A DNA stretch of 64,000 nucleotides from Euglena gracilis (lineage: Eukaryota > Euglenida > Euglenophyceae > Euglenales), in the NCBI GenBank assembly GCA_039621445.1, contig CP154955.1, positions 36,745,123 through 36,809,122 of the forward strand, written 5' to 3'. Shown here piece by piece: positions 13,401 through 21,700 of this stretch (position 1 is its first letter; every line of letters begins with the position of its first letter). The notes under the pieces are model-generated. The model had not been told where the DNA came from. It did no database searches and saw only the letters and a list, made by a program, of their open reading frames with translations. The position numbers and the translations under genes are program-made.

Positions 13401-14792
13401 TTACAATGCAAAAAAATCCAATATCATACAGCCACCCACCCTTCAGATGGCTGGACAGGAATTTACATAACTACATTACCCTCTCCGACACTGGCGCCTC
13501 TGAACCTCTGCTGGCATTTCGGGGCTGAGTTCCCAAAAAGAGGTTGCCTGTTGTGGTGCTCCCCAAATCCCCTGCGTGTGCCAGAACTTTGGAAGCACAA
13601 TTCTTGGGGTTCACGCTTGGCGTACTGTGCCATGTGCTGGCTGGGTTGGGGGAGCAGCACGCCTTTCAAGGCGGTCCGCAATTTCCATGGCAAACTGCTC
13701 TGGGCGGTAGAACCGCGAGGAGCCCAGGAAGGAGCCACCATAGCGTTTGATATTCTTCACATTCTCTTTTGTCAATGTCACAACGGAGTCTGCAAGGAGG
13801 AAACATCAGATGCAGACGGCAGAGGGGAAAGAGTCTTGAATGTGTTTTTGTTTTCGACTCTTACTGAAAAAAAAAGGCAAAACCAAAAACAGTCCAACGA
13901 AGCATTACTATTTCTGGCATTCAAAACGTGCGTGTTTGTGTGTGTGGATGCGTGCACTCCATGCCGATGACCTCCTGGGATGACAATCATATGCAAATCA
14001 CAACCTGTCTGGAAGACATGAACACACGAGAGCCAAAAAGGAAGGGAAGAAACCTTCCATCACGCCGTACCAGCCATGCTTGAAGCCAAGTACACGCTTC
14101 ACTCCGTAGCATTCCGTGGAAAACAGCGTGATGGCGCGGATGACGTCGTTCAGGCCCGGGCACAGCCCGCCGCACGTCACGATCCCAATCGTGGTCACCG
14201 AGGGGTTGAAATGCAGCCAGTCATGCGGCAGAGCACGTTCAAAGCTGCATACAGGTCAGCAGAGAATAAAGAGATTTTTGAGACCAGGCAAACCATCAAA
14301 ACATGCGTTTATCGACTGTTTGGTTTTTAACCTTGATCAAGCCCCCAAAACCATATACTATACTATACTATACTATACTCTATACTATACTATACTATAC
14401 TATACTATACTATACTATACTATACTATACTATACTATACTATACTATACTATACTATACTATACTATACTCTACTATACTATACTATACTATACTATAC
14501 TATACTATACTATACTATACTATACTATACTATACTATACTATACTATACTATACTATACTATACTATACTATACTCTATACTATACTATACTATACTAT
14601 ACTATACTATACTATACTATACTATACTATACTATACTATACTATACTATACTATACTATACTATACTATACTATACTATACTATACTATACTATACTAT
14701 ACTATACTATACTATACTATACTATACTATACTATACTATACTATACTATACTATACTATACTATACTATACTATACTATACTATACTATAC

Positions 14793-14827
<35 letters not shown>

Positions 14828-16457
14828 CTTTTTTTTTTTTTTTTGTTTTACTATACGATACTAGGACGCTACTATACTATACTATACTATACTATACTAT
14901 ACTATACTATACTATACTATACTATACTAAAAGATACTATACTATACTATACTATACTATTCTATACTATACTATACTATACTATACTATACTATACTAT
15001 ACTATACTATACTATACTATACTATACTATACTATACTATACCATACCATACCATACCATACCATACCACACCATACCATACCATACCATTCTATACTGT
15101 ACTATACTATACTATGCTATACTATACTATGCTATACTATACTATACTATACTAGCTGTTTGGCGGCCAGGGCGGTCCTTAAGGGGTGTTCCTTACAGAG
15201 AAAAATACCATCCCTTAAGGACCATCCTGCTTTTTGGTGGTCATCAATGACCATAATTACTTCCTCAGCACCAATCAAAACCTGGTCGCGGAGCTTATTT
15301 CATTAGAAGAGAGCAGAGGGAAAGGGGGTCTCCGACGCCCCTGTTGGATTAACCCCCCATTCTCAACTACCATTTCGTCGAGGTGAGTGATTCTTTTTTA
15401 AAATATCCCAACAAAACATATATTGTTTTTGAAAGTGTCTGCCACGCCAAATGCACCCGTAGTGGTTGGCAAATCCAGGCCCAAACCAACCCCCCTCCCC
15501 GGGGCGGGGTTCCTGACATGGGCAGGCATCACAACACAAAATGTCGTTAAAAAACAGCCTGAAGGCTCCATTCAAAGAGGTGCCGGAATGCAGCTTGGTC
15601 CTCCCTTTTTGGCGAGGGAAGGCAATGTCAAATTTCGGGGGAAAAACACCACTTGAGACAAAAAAAAACAGACAAAAAGGAGAGTGCAACAGACGATGGT
15701 AATGACAAAAAGAGTATCAGCTGCAGAAGTACTACAGTAACATAACTCAATGTCAAATAATCATAAAAGAATAGCAATAGCATAGTTTTATAAACGTGCC
15801 TAAGAGCGACATCTCCAATCAGTTTATTCGACACTGACGATAGATCCAATGCCAAATAACAATCACAATTTAAAGCAAACAAAAAGAAAAGAAAAAACAG
15901 TCTTTGCAGAGCTCAAGCAAAACAAAAAAAGAATGGACATTAAAAAACCACTCAGCCCCCCAAATATGAGGAAAATGCTGACATCGACACAGATTTTGTT
16001 TCAAAATATGCGAGTCTTCTAAAGTTCTGGAGCAGTTTCTGCCTCTTGGTCGGAGCTCAGAGGATTATTACTTGGGGTATCAAAGAATTATCTTTGCTTA
16101 ACTCCAGATATAAGGATTTGGTTGCCAATATTCGGGAATTTTTTTTTCAAACCGACTCCAGGGGTTGATTATATTTGGGTGTTGTTTCCAGCAAGGGGTG
16201 CGCAAAAGCTCTGAAATTTGGAGAAATCTCATGGTCATCAAAGGATACCTCAGCTCCGGGTCGCCTCCTTTTTGCGGCTGGTACAGCACCCGCTCCCCTT
16301 TGTAGTACGCATCGTAGCGCAGGGGGGTGGGGTATGGGCACCCCGGGAGGCGCTGGCACTGGAAGTCCGCCGGCTGCAGGGTGACCTCCTCCATGGTCGG
16401 CATGGAGCTGGGGGGGAACTGGAGGGCCGCCGGGTCCACGGTGAGGGAGCCGTCCAT
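4275..16457 (-). CDS. Phosphofructokinase-like protein, likely inactive paralogue (PFK-2), 11 exons
   Basis: Paralogue of PFK-1, 2 kb downstream on the same strand. Exons: 16457-16249, 14244-14054, 13789-13663, 12338-12169, 11391-11276, 7338-7267, 7207-7094, 6128-6045, 5899-5792, 4636-4548, 4401-4275. These total 1407 bp (468 residues plus TGA), with every phase closing. Conserved: [45 protein letters not shown]. Altered: the donor-binding GGDGT reads GGEDV, catalytic PKTIDND reads PKTIVND, and the MGR region reads DDKRSG. By family knowledge the loss of the catalytic Asp should abolish phosphoryl transfer. The open frame, intact splice sites and GC-rich third positions suggest the protein is kept, perhaps as a regulatory partner (inference). 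The first exon begins with ATG at 16457, just after a CCCCACAG that could also be an acceptor. Confidence 0.8.
4548..4636 (-). CDS. PFK-2 exon 10
   Basis: Encodes GLYGSTGVVMGTWSDCF and VPMKLATSVRR. Acceptor TTCCCAG, donor CGCCG|GTACGT. Confidence 0.87.
5040..5400. repeat. Dispersed repeat shared with 20255-20460
   Basis: Contains TTTTTACACCTCCAAAAGC, a cross-shaped gap, then AAACTCGTTGAAGG and GTCCGGGCTGG. The matching order is seen at 20338-20445. It lies in PFK-2 intron 9; the other copy lies in PFK-1 intron 11. Confidence 0.6.
5792..5899 (-). CDS. PFK-2 exon 9
   Basis: 36 codons, EYTVRLIDPGFLIRS then [13 protein letters not shown]. Acceptor CGCTGCAG, donor CACCAG|GTGTGT inside a short CA/GT repeat. 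Equivalent to exons 11 and 12 of PFK-1. Confidence 0.88.
6045..6128 (-). CDS. PFK-2 exon 8
   Basis: 28 codons, ISPTGEKLGDPAVFLKAEIE then KHLKERYE. Acceptor TTTTGCAG, donor TATGAG|GTGACC. Confidence 0.86.
6277..6626. mobile_element. hAT-type MITE, diverged copy
   Basis: Begins CAGGCTTTTGCTTAG and ends GAAGCAATAGCCTG, imperfect inverted termini starting with CAG. Flanks GCCCAGAT and GTCCAAAT agree at 6 of 8 positions, as expected for an old target duplication. The core holds GCTAGCCA, a C/G run and CACTGGAA motifs shared with the element at 21343. Non-coding, in PFK-2 intron 7. Confidence 0.7.
7094..7207 (-). CDS. PFK-2 exon 7
   Basis: Encodes ALVEENFRRRMYCIIAVASG then FGQSISPDLG. Acceptor CCCTCAG after a 59-nt intron, donor CTCGGG|GTCTGG. 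The first few residues (VPKSPLI) have no match in PFK-1, so the 5' border may shift. Confidence 0.75.
7267..7338 (-). CDS. PFK-2 exon 6
   Basis: 24 codons with AAHVILIPESPLALPDIL. Acceptor GTGCCGCAG, only 12-19 bases downstream (sense strand) of an inserted MITE and its target duplication. The 3' border is inferred from alignment; the apparent donor is GC (CTG|GCCAGA). Confidence 0.7.
7358..7715. mobile_element. hAT-type MITE next to a splice acceptor
   Basis: Starts CATACAATTGCTTA and ends TAAGCAATTGTCTG, flanked on both sides by GACCAGAG (7350-7357, 7716-7723), a perfect 8-bp target duplication. Inside are four CCCCC-GGGGG blocks and CAGTCACT motifs. It sits in PFK-2 intron 5, with its edge about 20 bases from the acceptor of exon 6. 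Confidence 0.85.
8201..8415 (+). repeat. Short tandem repeat of about 85-119 bp
   Basis: GCGCGACCTATTAAAC at 8201, GCACGACCTATTAAAC at 8320 and GCGACCTATGAAAA at 8405 head similar units containing CGGAGTGCC and a CATCTGTGTCT/TATCTGTGTCT tract. The first unit is lengthened by a G/C run. Confidence 0.65.
8760..8945. other. GC-rich island inside PFK-2 intron 5
   Basis: Open in several frames on both strands. The plus-strand frame (LEAAAQVLRRAGAAVLGLLL) has very GC-rich third positions like PFK-2 exons. No known domain, and splice sites are ambiguous. Could be an exon of a nested gene or simply GC-rich DNA. Confidence 0.3.
9141..9470. repeat. 19-bp perfect inverted repeat pair with inner copies
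   Basis: ACGGGCGCATCTGCGCACG at 9141-9159 is the exact reverse complement of 9452-9470. Between them, at about 9330-9375, lie two further near-copies (GTGCGCAGATGCGCG and GGGCGCATTTGCGCG) in opposite orientation. Confidence 0.75.
9904..10720 (+). repeat. Tandem array, five units of 162-164 bp (PFK-2 intron 5)
   Basis: Unit starts (GGGCCGCCGACCCATT) at 9904, 10067, 10231, 10393 and 10555. Each unit has CTTTGGGTCAAAACCGGGTC, an A/T block, CCCAAAACGATG, CCCGGACCCGG and GAGCGTTTTTCGACCCGCC. The same unit builds the larger array at 32.9-47.7 kb. Open frames through it are artefacts of a stop-poor unit. Confidence 0.92.
10721..10850 (+). repeat. Terminal block of the array element
   Basis: From CACAAAACACATGGATTTCA through GGTATGTATGGAGGGGTCAA to AAGAGCTCAGCAC and AAAACCTGGTT. 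Nearly identical to 48060-48183, and its last part recurs at 53105-53140. Marks one edge of the element that carries the 162-bp units. Confidence 0.8.
10855..11160 (+). repeat. Dispersed GGTTATAGGT repeat
   Basis: Order: GTGAAAATCCGACCCCC, a TTTTGATGATGGTCGGTCTC block, a G run, GGTTTGGTTGGTCGGCC, G runs with TTATAAATGG. The same order occurs at 32128-32395, 50600-50870 and 56640-57000, with a fragment at 1-75. Adjacent to the array terminus here. Confidence 0.75.
11276..11391 (-). CDS. PFK-2 exon 5
   Basis: Encodes AVEFAVHCLTAAQYEARS and [18 protein letters not shown]. Acceptor CCCCGCAG, donor CCCAG|GTATTG. Confidence 0.87.
11740..11965. other. GC-rich block in PFK-2 intron 4
   Basis: Open on the minus strand (LSCRGKYHTRHTMASAVGRW in one frame), but PFK-2 exons 4 and 5 join correctly without it. 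Perhaps an alternative exon or an unrelated relic. Confidence 0.25.
12169..12338 (-). CDS. PFK-2 exon 4 (degenerate active site)
   Basis: Encodes VDILFVVGGEDVQRGA and IPKTIVNDLGFVQRTFGF. It corresponds to exons 6 and 7 of PFK-1 without the intervening intron. Both active-site motifs are changed here in an otherwise well conserved stretch. Confidence 0.88.
12355..12480. repeat. CA/TG dinucleotide-rich repeat
   Basis: Runs of ACACAC interrupted by CATGCACG and CATTCATGTG, directly upstream (sense strand) of PFK-2 exon 4. No coding meaning. Confidence 0.8.
13663..13789 (-). CDS. PFK-2 exon 3 (GC donor)
   Basis: Encodes [20 protein letters not shown]. Acceptor CCTTGCAG. The GC donor GAAAG|GCGTGC keeps frame with exon 4, whereas the GT two bases further on does not. 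Confidence 0.8.
14054..14244 (-). CDS. PFK-2 exon 2 (TCGGLCPG)
   Basis: Encodes [20 protein letters not shown] and continues to GWYGVMEG. Acceptor GTATGCAG, donor GGAAG|GTTTCT. Equivalent to exons 2 and 3 of PFK-1 fused. Confidence 0.88.
14353..15153. repeat. TATAC pentanucleotide microsatellite, about 800 bp
   Basis: Nearly uninterrupted TATAC repeats, split by a T run (14797-14844) and drifting to CATAC repeats near 15040-15090. Lies in PFK-2 intron 1. The period is not a multiple of three, so the long open frames (TILYY repeats) are artefacts. Confidence 0.97.
16249..16457 (-). CDS. PFK-2 exon 1
   Basis: Starts MDGSLTVDPAAL and contains LPGCPYPTPLRYDAYYKGE. Strongly GC-rich. The donor GCTGAG|GTATCC matches the PFK-1 position and phase. 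Confidence 0.8.
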
Positions 16458-16994
16458 GCCTGTGGGGCATGCAGAGGGGAGGCGCAGGGGGGCGGGGGGA
16501 AAGGCGAAGGCGGCAGTGTGGTGGCGCGCCAACTGCATAAAAAAAGCAATCGCGCAATCAGTAAACCACTCCCCCTCCCTCGTTACCCCCTCATACACAC
16601 ACCAGGCATGCCAGGCTACCCCCTCCCTGCTAACTCCCTCCCTTGGGCTGACTAACCAAAACAACAGCCTGTTGACTCACCCCTCCCCCCCGTGAAGCAC
16701 AATGCGTCCGGGTAAGGTTCGGTAGCAAAAAAAATAATATAAAAAACTGATTTTTGGCAATTTTTGTGTTCCTGGGTGTCATAAAAATATTCCTTTTTTG
16801 TTGGGTTTGCCCAAAACTGCGTTGGGGTTTTTTTTTTGGTTATTTGGGGGTCGGATTTTGACCAACAAATCCTTGCCCTATTAAACTCCCATTTCGGACG
16901 ATCAAGCAAACCAGATCTTACAACCCTGCGGTTACCGGGGGGGGGGGAAATTTCGTGCCAGAGAAATTTTGCGGCGACAAATTTCGCGGACGAC

Positions 16995-17155
16995 AAATTT
17001 CGCAGGATTCCTTAAAAATGTCCAGAAATATTTCGCGGGATTTTTTTCTGTGAAGCAAAAAAGGGAAGCCTTGTGCACCTGAAAGGGAACACGTGGACAA
17101 AAATTTCGCGGGATTCCTTAAAAATGTCTGGAAATATTTCGCGGGATTTGCTTCC
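16995..17155 (+). repeat. Direct repeat, two copies about 100 bp apart
   Basis: GGATTCCTTAAAAATGTC followed by GAAATATTTCGCGGGATTT occurs twice, at about 17005-17043 and 17110-17148, each preceded by AAATTTCGC. Confidence 0.75.
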
Positions 17156-18437
17156 GCGAAATTTGTCCGTGCAAATTTTCTCTAGGGCAAAATTTCCCCC
17201 CCCCCCGGTAGGAAATGGGGGTTTAGAAAACAATGCACCCATTTAATCCCATCTCGCTCACTCTGCTGTCCCTGCCCCCCTTTGCACCTGTTTACCTGGG
17301 GGTGCTCGATACCGCCCATTTTGGGCGGAAAATAAGAGGTACACAATGAAAATTTGGTATGAAATTGGTAACCCCCCAAATATAACAGCCCCCCCCCCCC
17401 CAAAATATAAAGCCCCCCTGGGGAGTTTGGTTTTGCCGCCCAAATTACAGCCCTCCCCCCCCCCTGACGTGGAGCCAGACGCTGGTGTCATTCAGGAAAA
17501 AATGGAAATTTTCGGGTGGACACCCCAATTTTTTTCTTCACCAGAGATACTCCATTTTAAACAAGAATTACACATTTTCGCGAAAGATAGGAGGTACACA
17601 ACAAACTTTTGGCATAGAATTGGTATTTGGCCACAATTAAAGGCCACCGAAGGTCATAGAGGCCACCCGTAAAAGTTTGATTCCCACCCCCAAATATAAA
17701 GCCCCCCCTGAAATCACGTCCAAATATAAAGCCGGGGAGGCTTTACATTTGGGTTTTTTTTTTTACTACAGTTTGAAGGCCGAAGTTTTATATTGGCACC
17801 CAGAAAAAATTGATTTCCCTCTCCCAAATATAAATCCCCCCTTGCGGCCCGAATATAAAGCTGGGGGGTTGTATTTGGGGGGGTTGCGTTTTTAAAACCT
17901 TGAACCTAAGGTATCCGTTTGTTCACACATCCAGGTTTCACATCCACACACCCAGGTTTTGCACACAAACGTCTAGATATATGTTTGAGTCATGTACCAT
18001 GAACAGCATCTTAAAATTTTCCATGTGCGCAGAAAAATTATGATTTTTTTTGAATAAATAACGAAATCACCGAGGGACTTGGTGCACTTGTGCTGGCATG
18101 ACCTCCCCCCCCCCCCGAGGGTGGGAGGTCCAGCGGGCTGGCAGCTGTACCCTGAAAACAAGCAAAACATCCAAATCCAGCCTCGTCGACATTGCTGCCA
18201 AAACTTGGGGGTGAAAACCACTCAAAAAATGTCATTTTGGGCCATTTTTGACCCCCCCTTTCTAAAATTTTCAGCGCGTTGCCCTGAAAAATTTCTTGGT
18301 CCAGCCTGGCTTCGCTGGGCTGGCCCCAACTTTTCCCCCGCGGACTCCTGGGGGTTGCAGCCTGTTGGAGGTGGTGGCTGGAAAAAAAGTGCTGGCTGGC
18401 TGGACTCCCCAGAAGGGGTCCCCTTCAAAAAAAAAAC

Positions 18438-18462
18438 TCTGGATCCCCTGATCCAGAGTTCG
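18438..18462. repeat. Perfect hairpin beyond the PFK-1 stop
   Basis: ACTCTGGATC and GATCCAGAGT flank CCCTG, starting 27 bases past the predicted stop codon at 18489. Position would suit a 3'-end or processing signal, but this is inference. Confidence 0.45.
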
Positions 18463-18488
18463 TCAGGAACTCTTTTGGAATTCAAAAA

Positions 18489-18759
18489 TCAGCCGACATT
18501 TGTTGGTGCCATGCCCATGCCACGTTGGTGCCTCTTAGGCAGAGGTTCACAAAACAAGAGACATGGGCCACAAGCCCATCTTGGACAATGGACGTAGCAC
18601 ACGCAGGTACCTTCGGCCGGGGAGGGGGTGCGGCCCTCCTCGGTGGGCAGCAGGCCGGTCTGGTATGTCGCCTGCTGGCTCATTTCCCCCCCGGAGGGCG
18701 GGAGGCCCACGGTGATCTCTCGCACGGAGCGCCACAGCTCGGAGTCCAAATCCACTTGC
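18489..18759 (-). CDS. PFK-1 last exon
   Basis: Encodes [16 protein letters not shown], matching the C-terminal exon of PFK-2, then a tail that stays open to a stop ending at 18489. A donor-like GAAG|GTACCT at 18611 offers an alternative: splice to an unseen short terminal exon. The first 50 codons are secure, the tail is not. Confidence 0.7.
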
Positions 18760-21700
18760 CTGCGAGAGGGTCGCATGCGGTGGACACGCGCGAGGAGGCG
18801 TTTCCTTCCCTCACACAAATGTGGACCTGATCCACATTTGTGCGACACAAATCTGGCCTTGCAGAAATTGAAAAAGCAACCTACAAATGTCCCCCCAAAC
18901 AGCAATGTAAATTGCCAGAGATAGCATTCAAAGTCCCTGGAAGAGTGACCCCCCATATCGCTCAGTAGTTTCAAAATTTTTTAAGCCTGTGACCTGGGGT
19001 GCTCACGTGGGAAAACCTACCAAAACACCTAACCCAAAACTTTCCAGGGGGCAAAATAATGGCAAAACAATTAAATTTTTTTCAGTAATGACTATTAACT
19101 ATCCTCAAAACTATTCCCAGGGAAAAGATTACGGGGTTAGGGGCCGAAAATTTGTTCACTCAAAAAAAAAACCAGCCAGCCTCAGGTTTGATGAAAATCG
19201 AGCTTAAGCAACTGCATGGTCCAAGAAAACCAGTGAAATGAGTTGGGCGGGCTGGGTTTCCACCGTTGAGCAATATGACCAACCGATGGGGGAGGAAAGA
19301 CAAATAGGAAATAAAGCAAGCCTGCGCCAAGGAGCCAACGGCACCTGGAGACAGAGATGGCCAGCTTTATCGGGACTGCGGTGAAGCGGTCATTCCATGA
19401 CCCGATGAGACAGCCAGTCGATCCATTCAAGCCCTGCAATAACACACAACTTCCATTGCTGTCCAATGACTTGTGGACAAACACTCCCCGAACGAGTTTT
19501 CGGGATGCCCGTGGATGACCAGCCTCCTTGAACCAAACCAATGAATAATGCATGGCGGTGGGGTTAAAAGCACTCATTTTCAGTGAACTGCCTTTTAATT
19601 AACCATTTTGTGATGTAGGCACTCAAATATTTTCTAATTGCACTGCAATCGCCAATGGCGAGCCGCTTGTTCTGCTGCTTCAGCCACCAAAATGGAGGGT
19701 GTGATTTTCTCTTATTCTAAAAATATCTTCAAATGCATTTTTGTGGACAACCTGTGGCCTTTTCTGGGTTAGACATTGAAATCAATCTGAGGGTATTGTT
19801 CCGTTGGTGAGTCTACAGAAAGGTATCAGATAGATAAATATAAAAAAATATAAATGTGACAAATATAAAAAAAAGAAAATGTGAGTTTCCCATGAGAGGA
19901 ATGACAGGTAAATGCAAAAAACTGTGGAAAAATACAAATTTTTTAGAAATGGAATGACGGCATGCCTCGTGCACTGCATGATTGGCAAGTTGTAAACAGA
20001 ACGCTGCATCGAGTGCGTTTGCTTTGTTTGACCTGAGGTGGGGGAAACTCCTTAGTGAGGATTGGCAGTGAGAAAATGAACATGGCCCAGACAAAGCCAA
20101 AGGGATAAATGCCGCTTTTGAAAATGGCCCCGAGGCAAAAAGTTTCACTCAAAACGATGACACGGTAGGGACTTTAAATCAGAAACGAACTTTTTCCGTG
20201 GATGTGGAAATTGGACTGACCCAGGGTTGAACCAGAGGGAAAAAAAAAATCGAAACTGCAAGAAATGCCCAGAAACTTCAAATTATGCGAATTGGCCAGC
20301 CATTTTTCGAACCATTTTTGCACAGTTTTGGCCCATTTTTACACCTCCGAAAGCCAAAAATCCGTCACTGTCCAGCCGCCCTTCCAGCTTCTGGCGGCTG
20401 CAAACAAAATTAGAAAAAACTCGTCGATGGGGTCCGGGGCTGGAACCCCCCCTCGGGGGATGGGGTGCCCTTCGGCTTAAATGACGTTCAGACCCCGGCT
20501 GTATATTTTCCTGAATTATATACATTTTTGAAATGCCAAGCCCAAGGGGAACTTTTTTTTACAGTGGGCGTTTTTGGCAGACATCAAGAAGGAAAAAGGT
20601 TCGCACTCACAAAACTTTTGGCCACATATGAACAAACATTTGAAAGGTCATCAAGGCGACGGTTACCCATCCTTTGAAAAATGCTGGTTTGATGCACCTT
20701 TGGTCACTGTTTTGGGTCCGGGGAATTTGACTGGAAAACTGGAGAATTGCGACTCAGGAGGGCCTTCTTGTTCAACCACCGCAAAAAAAAAATCTCACAA
20801 AAGCATCCCCCCAGGAGGAGAGTCGTGCATATTTGGTTGTGAGCAAATATCGGGCAAAAAAATGGCCCTATTATGGGATTCGATACTTCCAGCACTGGAG
20901 TGCGTCAGCGGTGTGCCTAGACGTTTTGGGGGGGGGGTGCCCCCCAGGGGTGAACCCTCTCTGCCATGGCTTGTAATTTGGCCTGGTGGACACAATCCAA
21001 TTCCAACAGTGTGACGACGGAGCCTCCTCCTTTGCATATCTGCACACCTTGAGCCATTCATTCGTTCACAACTCACAATTTTTCTGAAACCTGACTTCAC
21101 AGAACAAACATACCCACCAAAACTAAACCCCACACACGACACAATAACAACAACAACAACAACAAGGACGTCTGGATGATCATAATGAAATTAAACACAG
21201 AGCAAAAACATAATGCAGGGATTCACAACGACTTCGTCCTCCAGAATTTCATTGCCTGATTCCTAGTGTGGCGCATTAGTCAGTCCCATAAAATGCAAGG
21301 ATCACAAGAGACTCACTGTATGGTTTTCCAAAGGGTGTGGAGCAGGCTTTTGCTTAGGGACCCCCCGGGGGGGGGGGGGTACTGGCTAGCCAATCGGCTA
21401 GACACTGGAAAAAGTGGACTAGCTAGACCCCCCCGGGGGGGTCCGGGGGTCCGGGGGTCCCCTGGACTGGAAAAAAAATTTTCCTCCAGCGCACAGCGCC
21501 GGAGGCAAAATGAGGTTTTTAACAGGTTTTTGGCTGATTTTGTTCCAAAAATTCCCAAAAATGGCCAAAAACGGGCATTTTGGGCCTTTTTTGGGGGTCC
21601 CAGAAAAATTTTCGGCGCTTCGCGCCGGTCACTGGAAAAAAAAATTCCACTAGCTAGCCCTGCTAGCAGACCCCCCGGGGGGGGGGGGCCTGCTAGAAAA

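Larger units (their letters stand above)
16458..18488. other. Intergenic region between the two PFK genes
   Basis: About 2 kb separating PFK-1's end from PFK-2's first ATG. It must hold PFK-2's promoter and 5' leader, but I see no convincing TATA box. It holds a direct repeat (16995-17155), C-run/AAATATAAA motifs (17370-17890) and a hairpin at 18438-18462. Confidence 0.6.

Noticed and set aside
14116-15306. 396- and 315-residue plus-strand frames
   Set aside because: They are TATAC repeats translated in overlapping frames (TILYY periods) on the strand opposite PFK-2.
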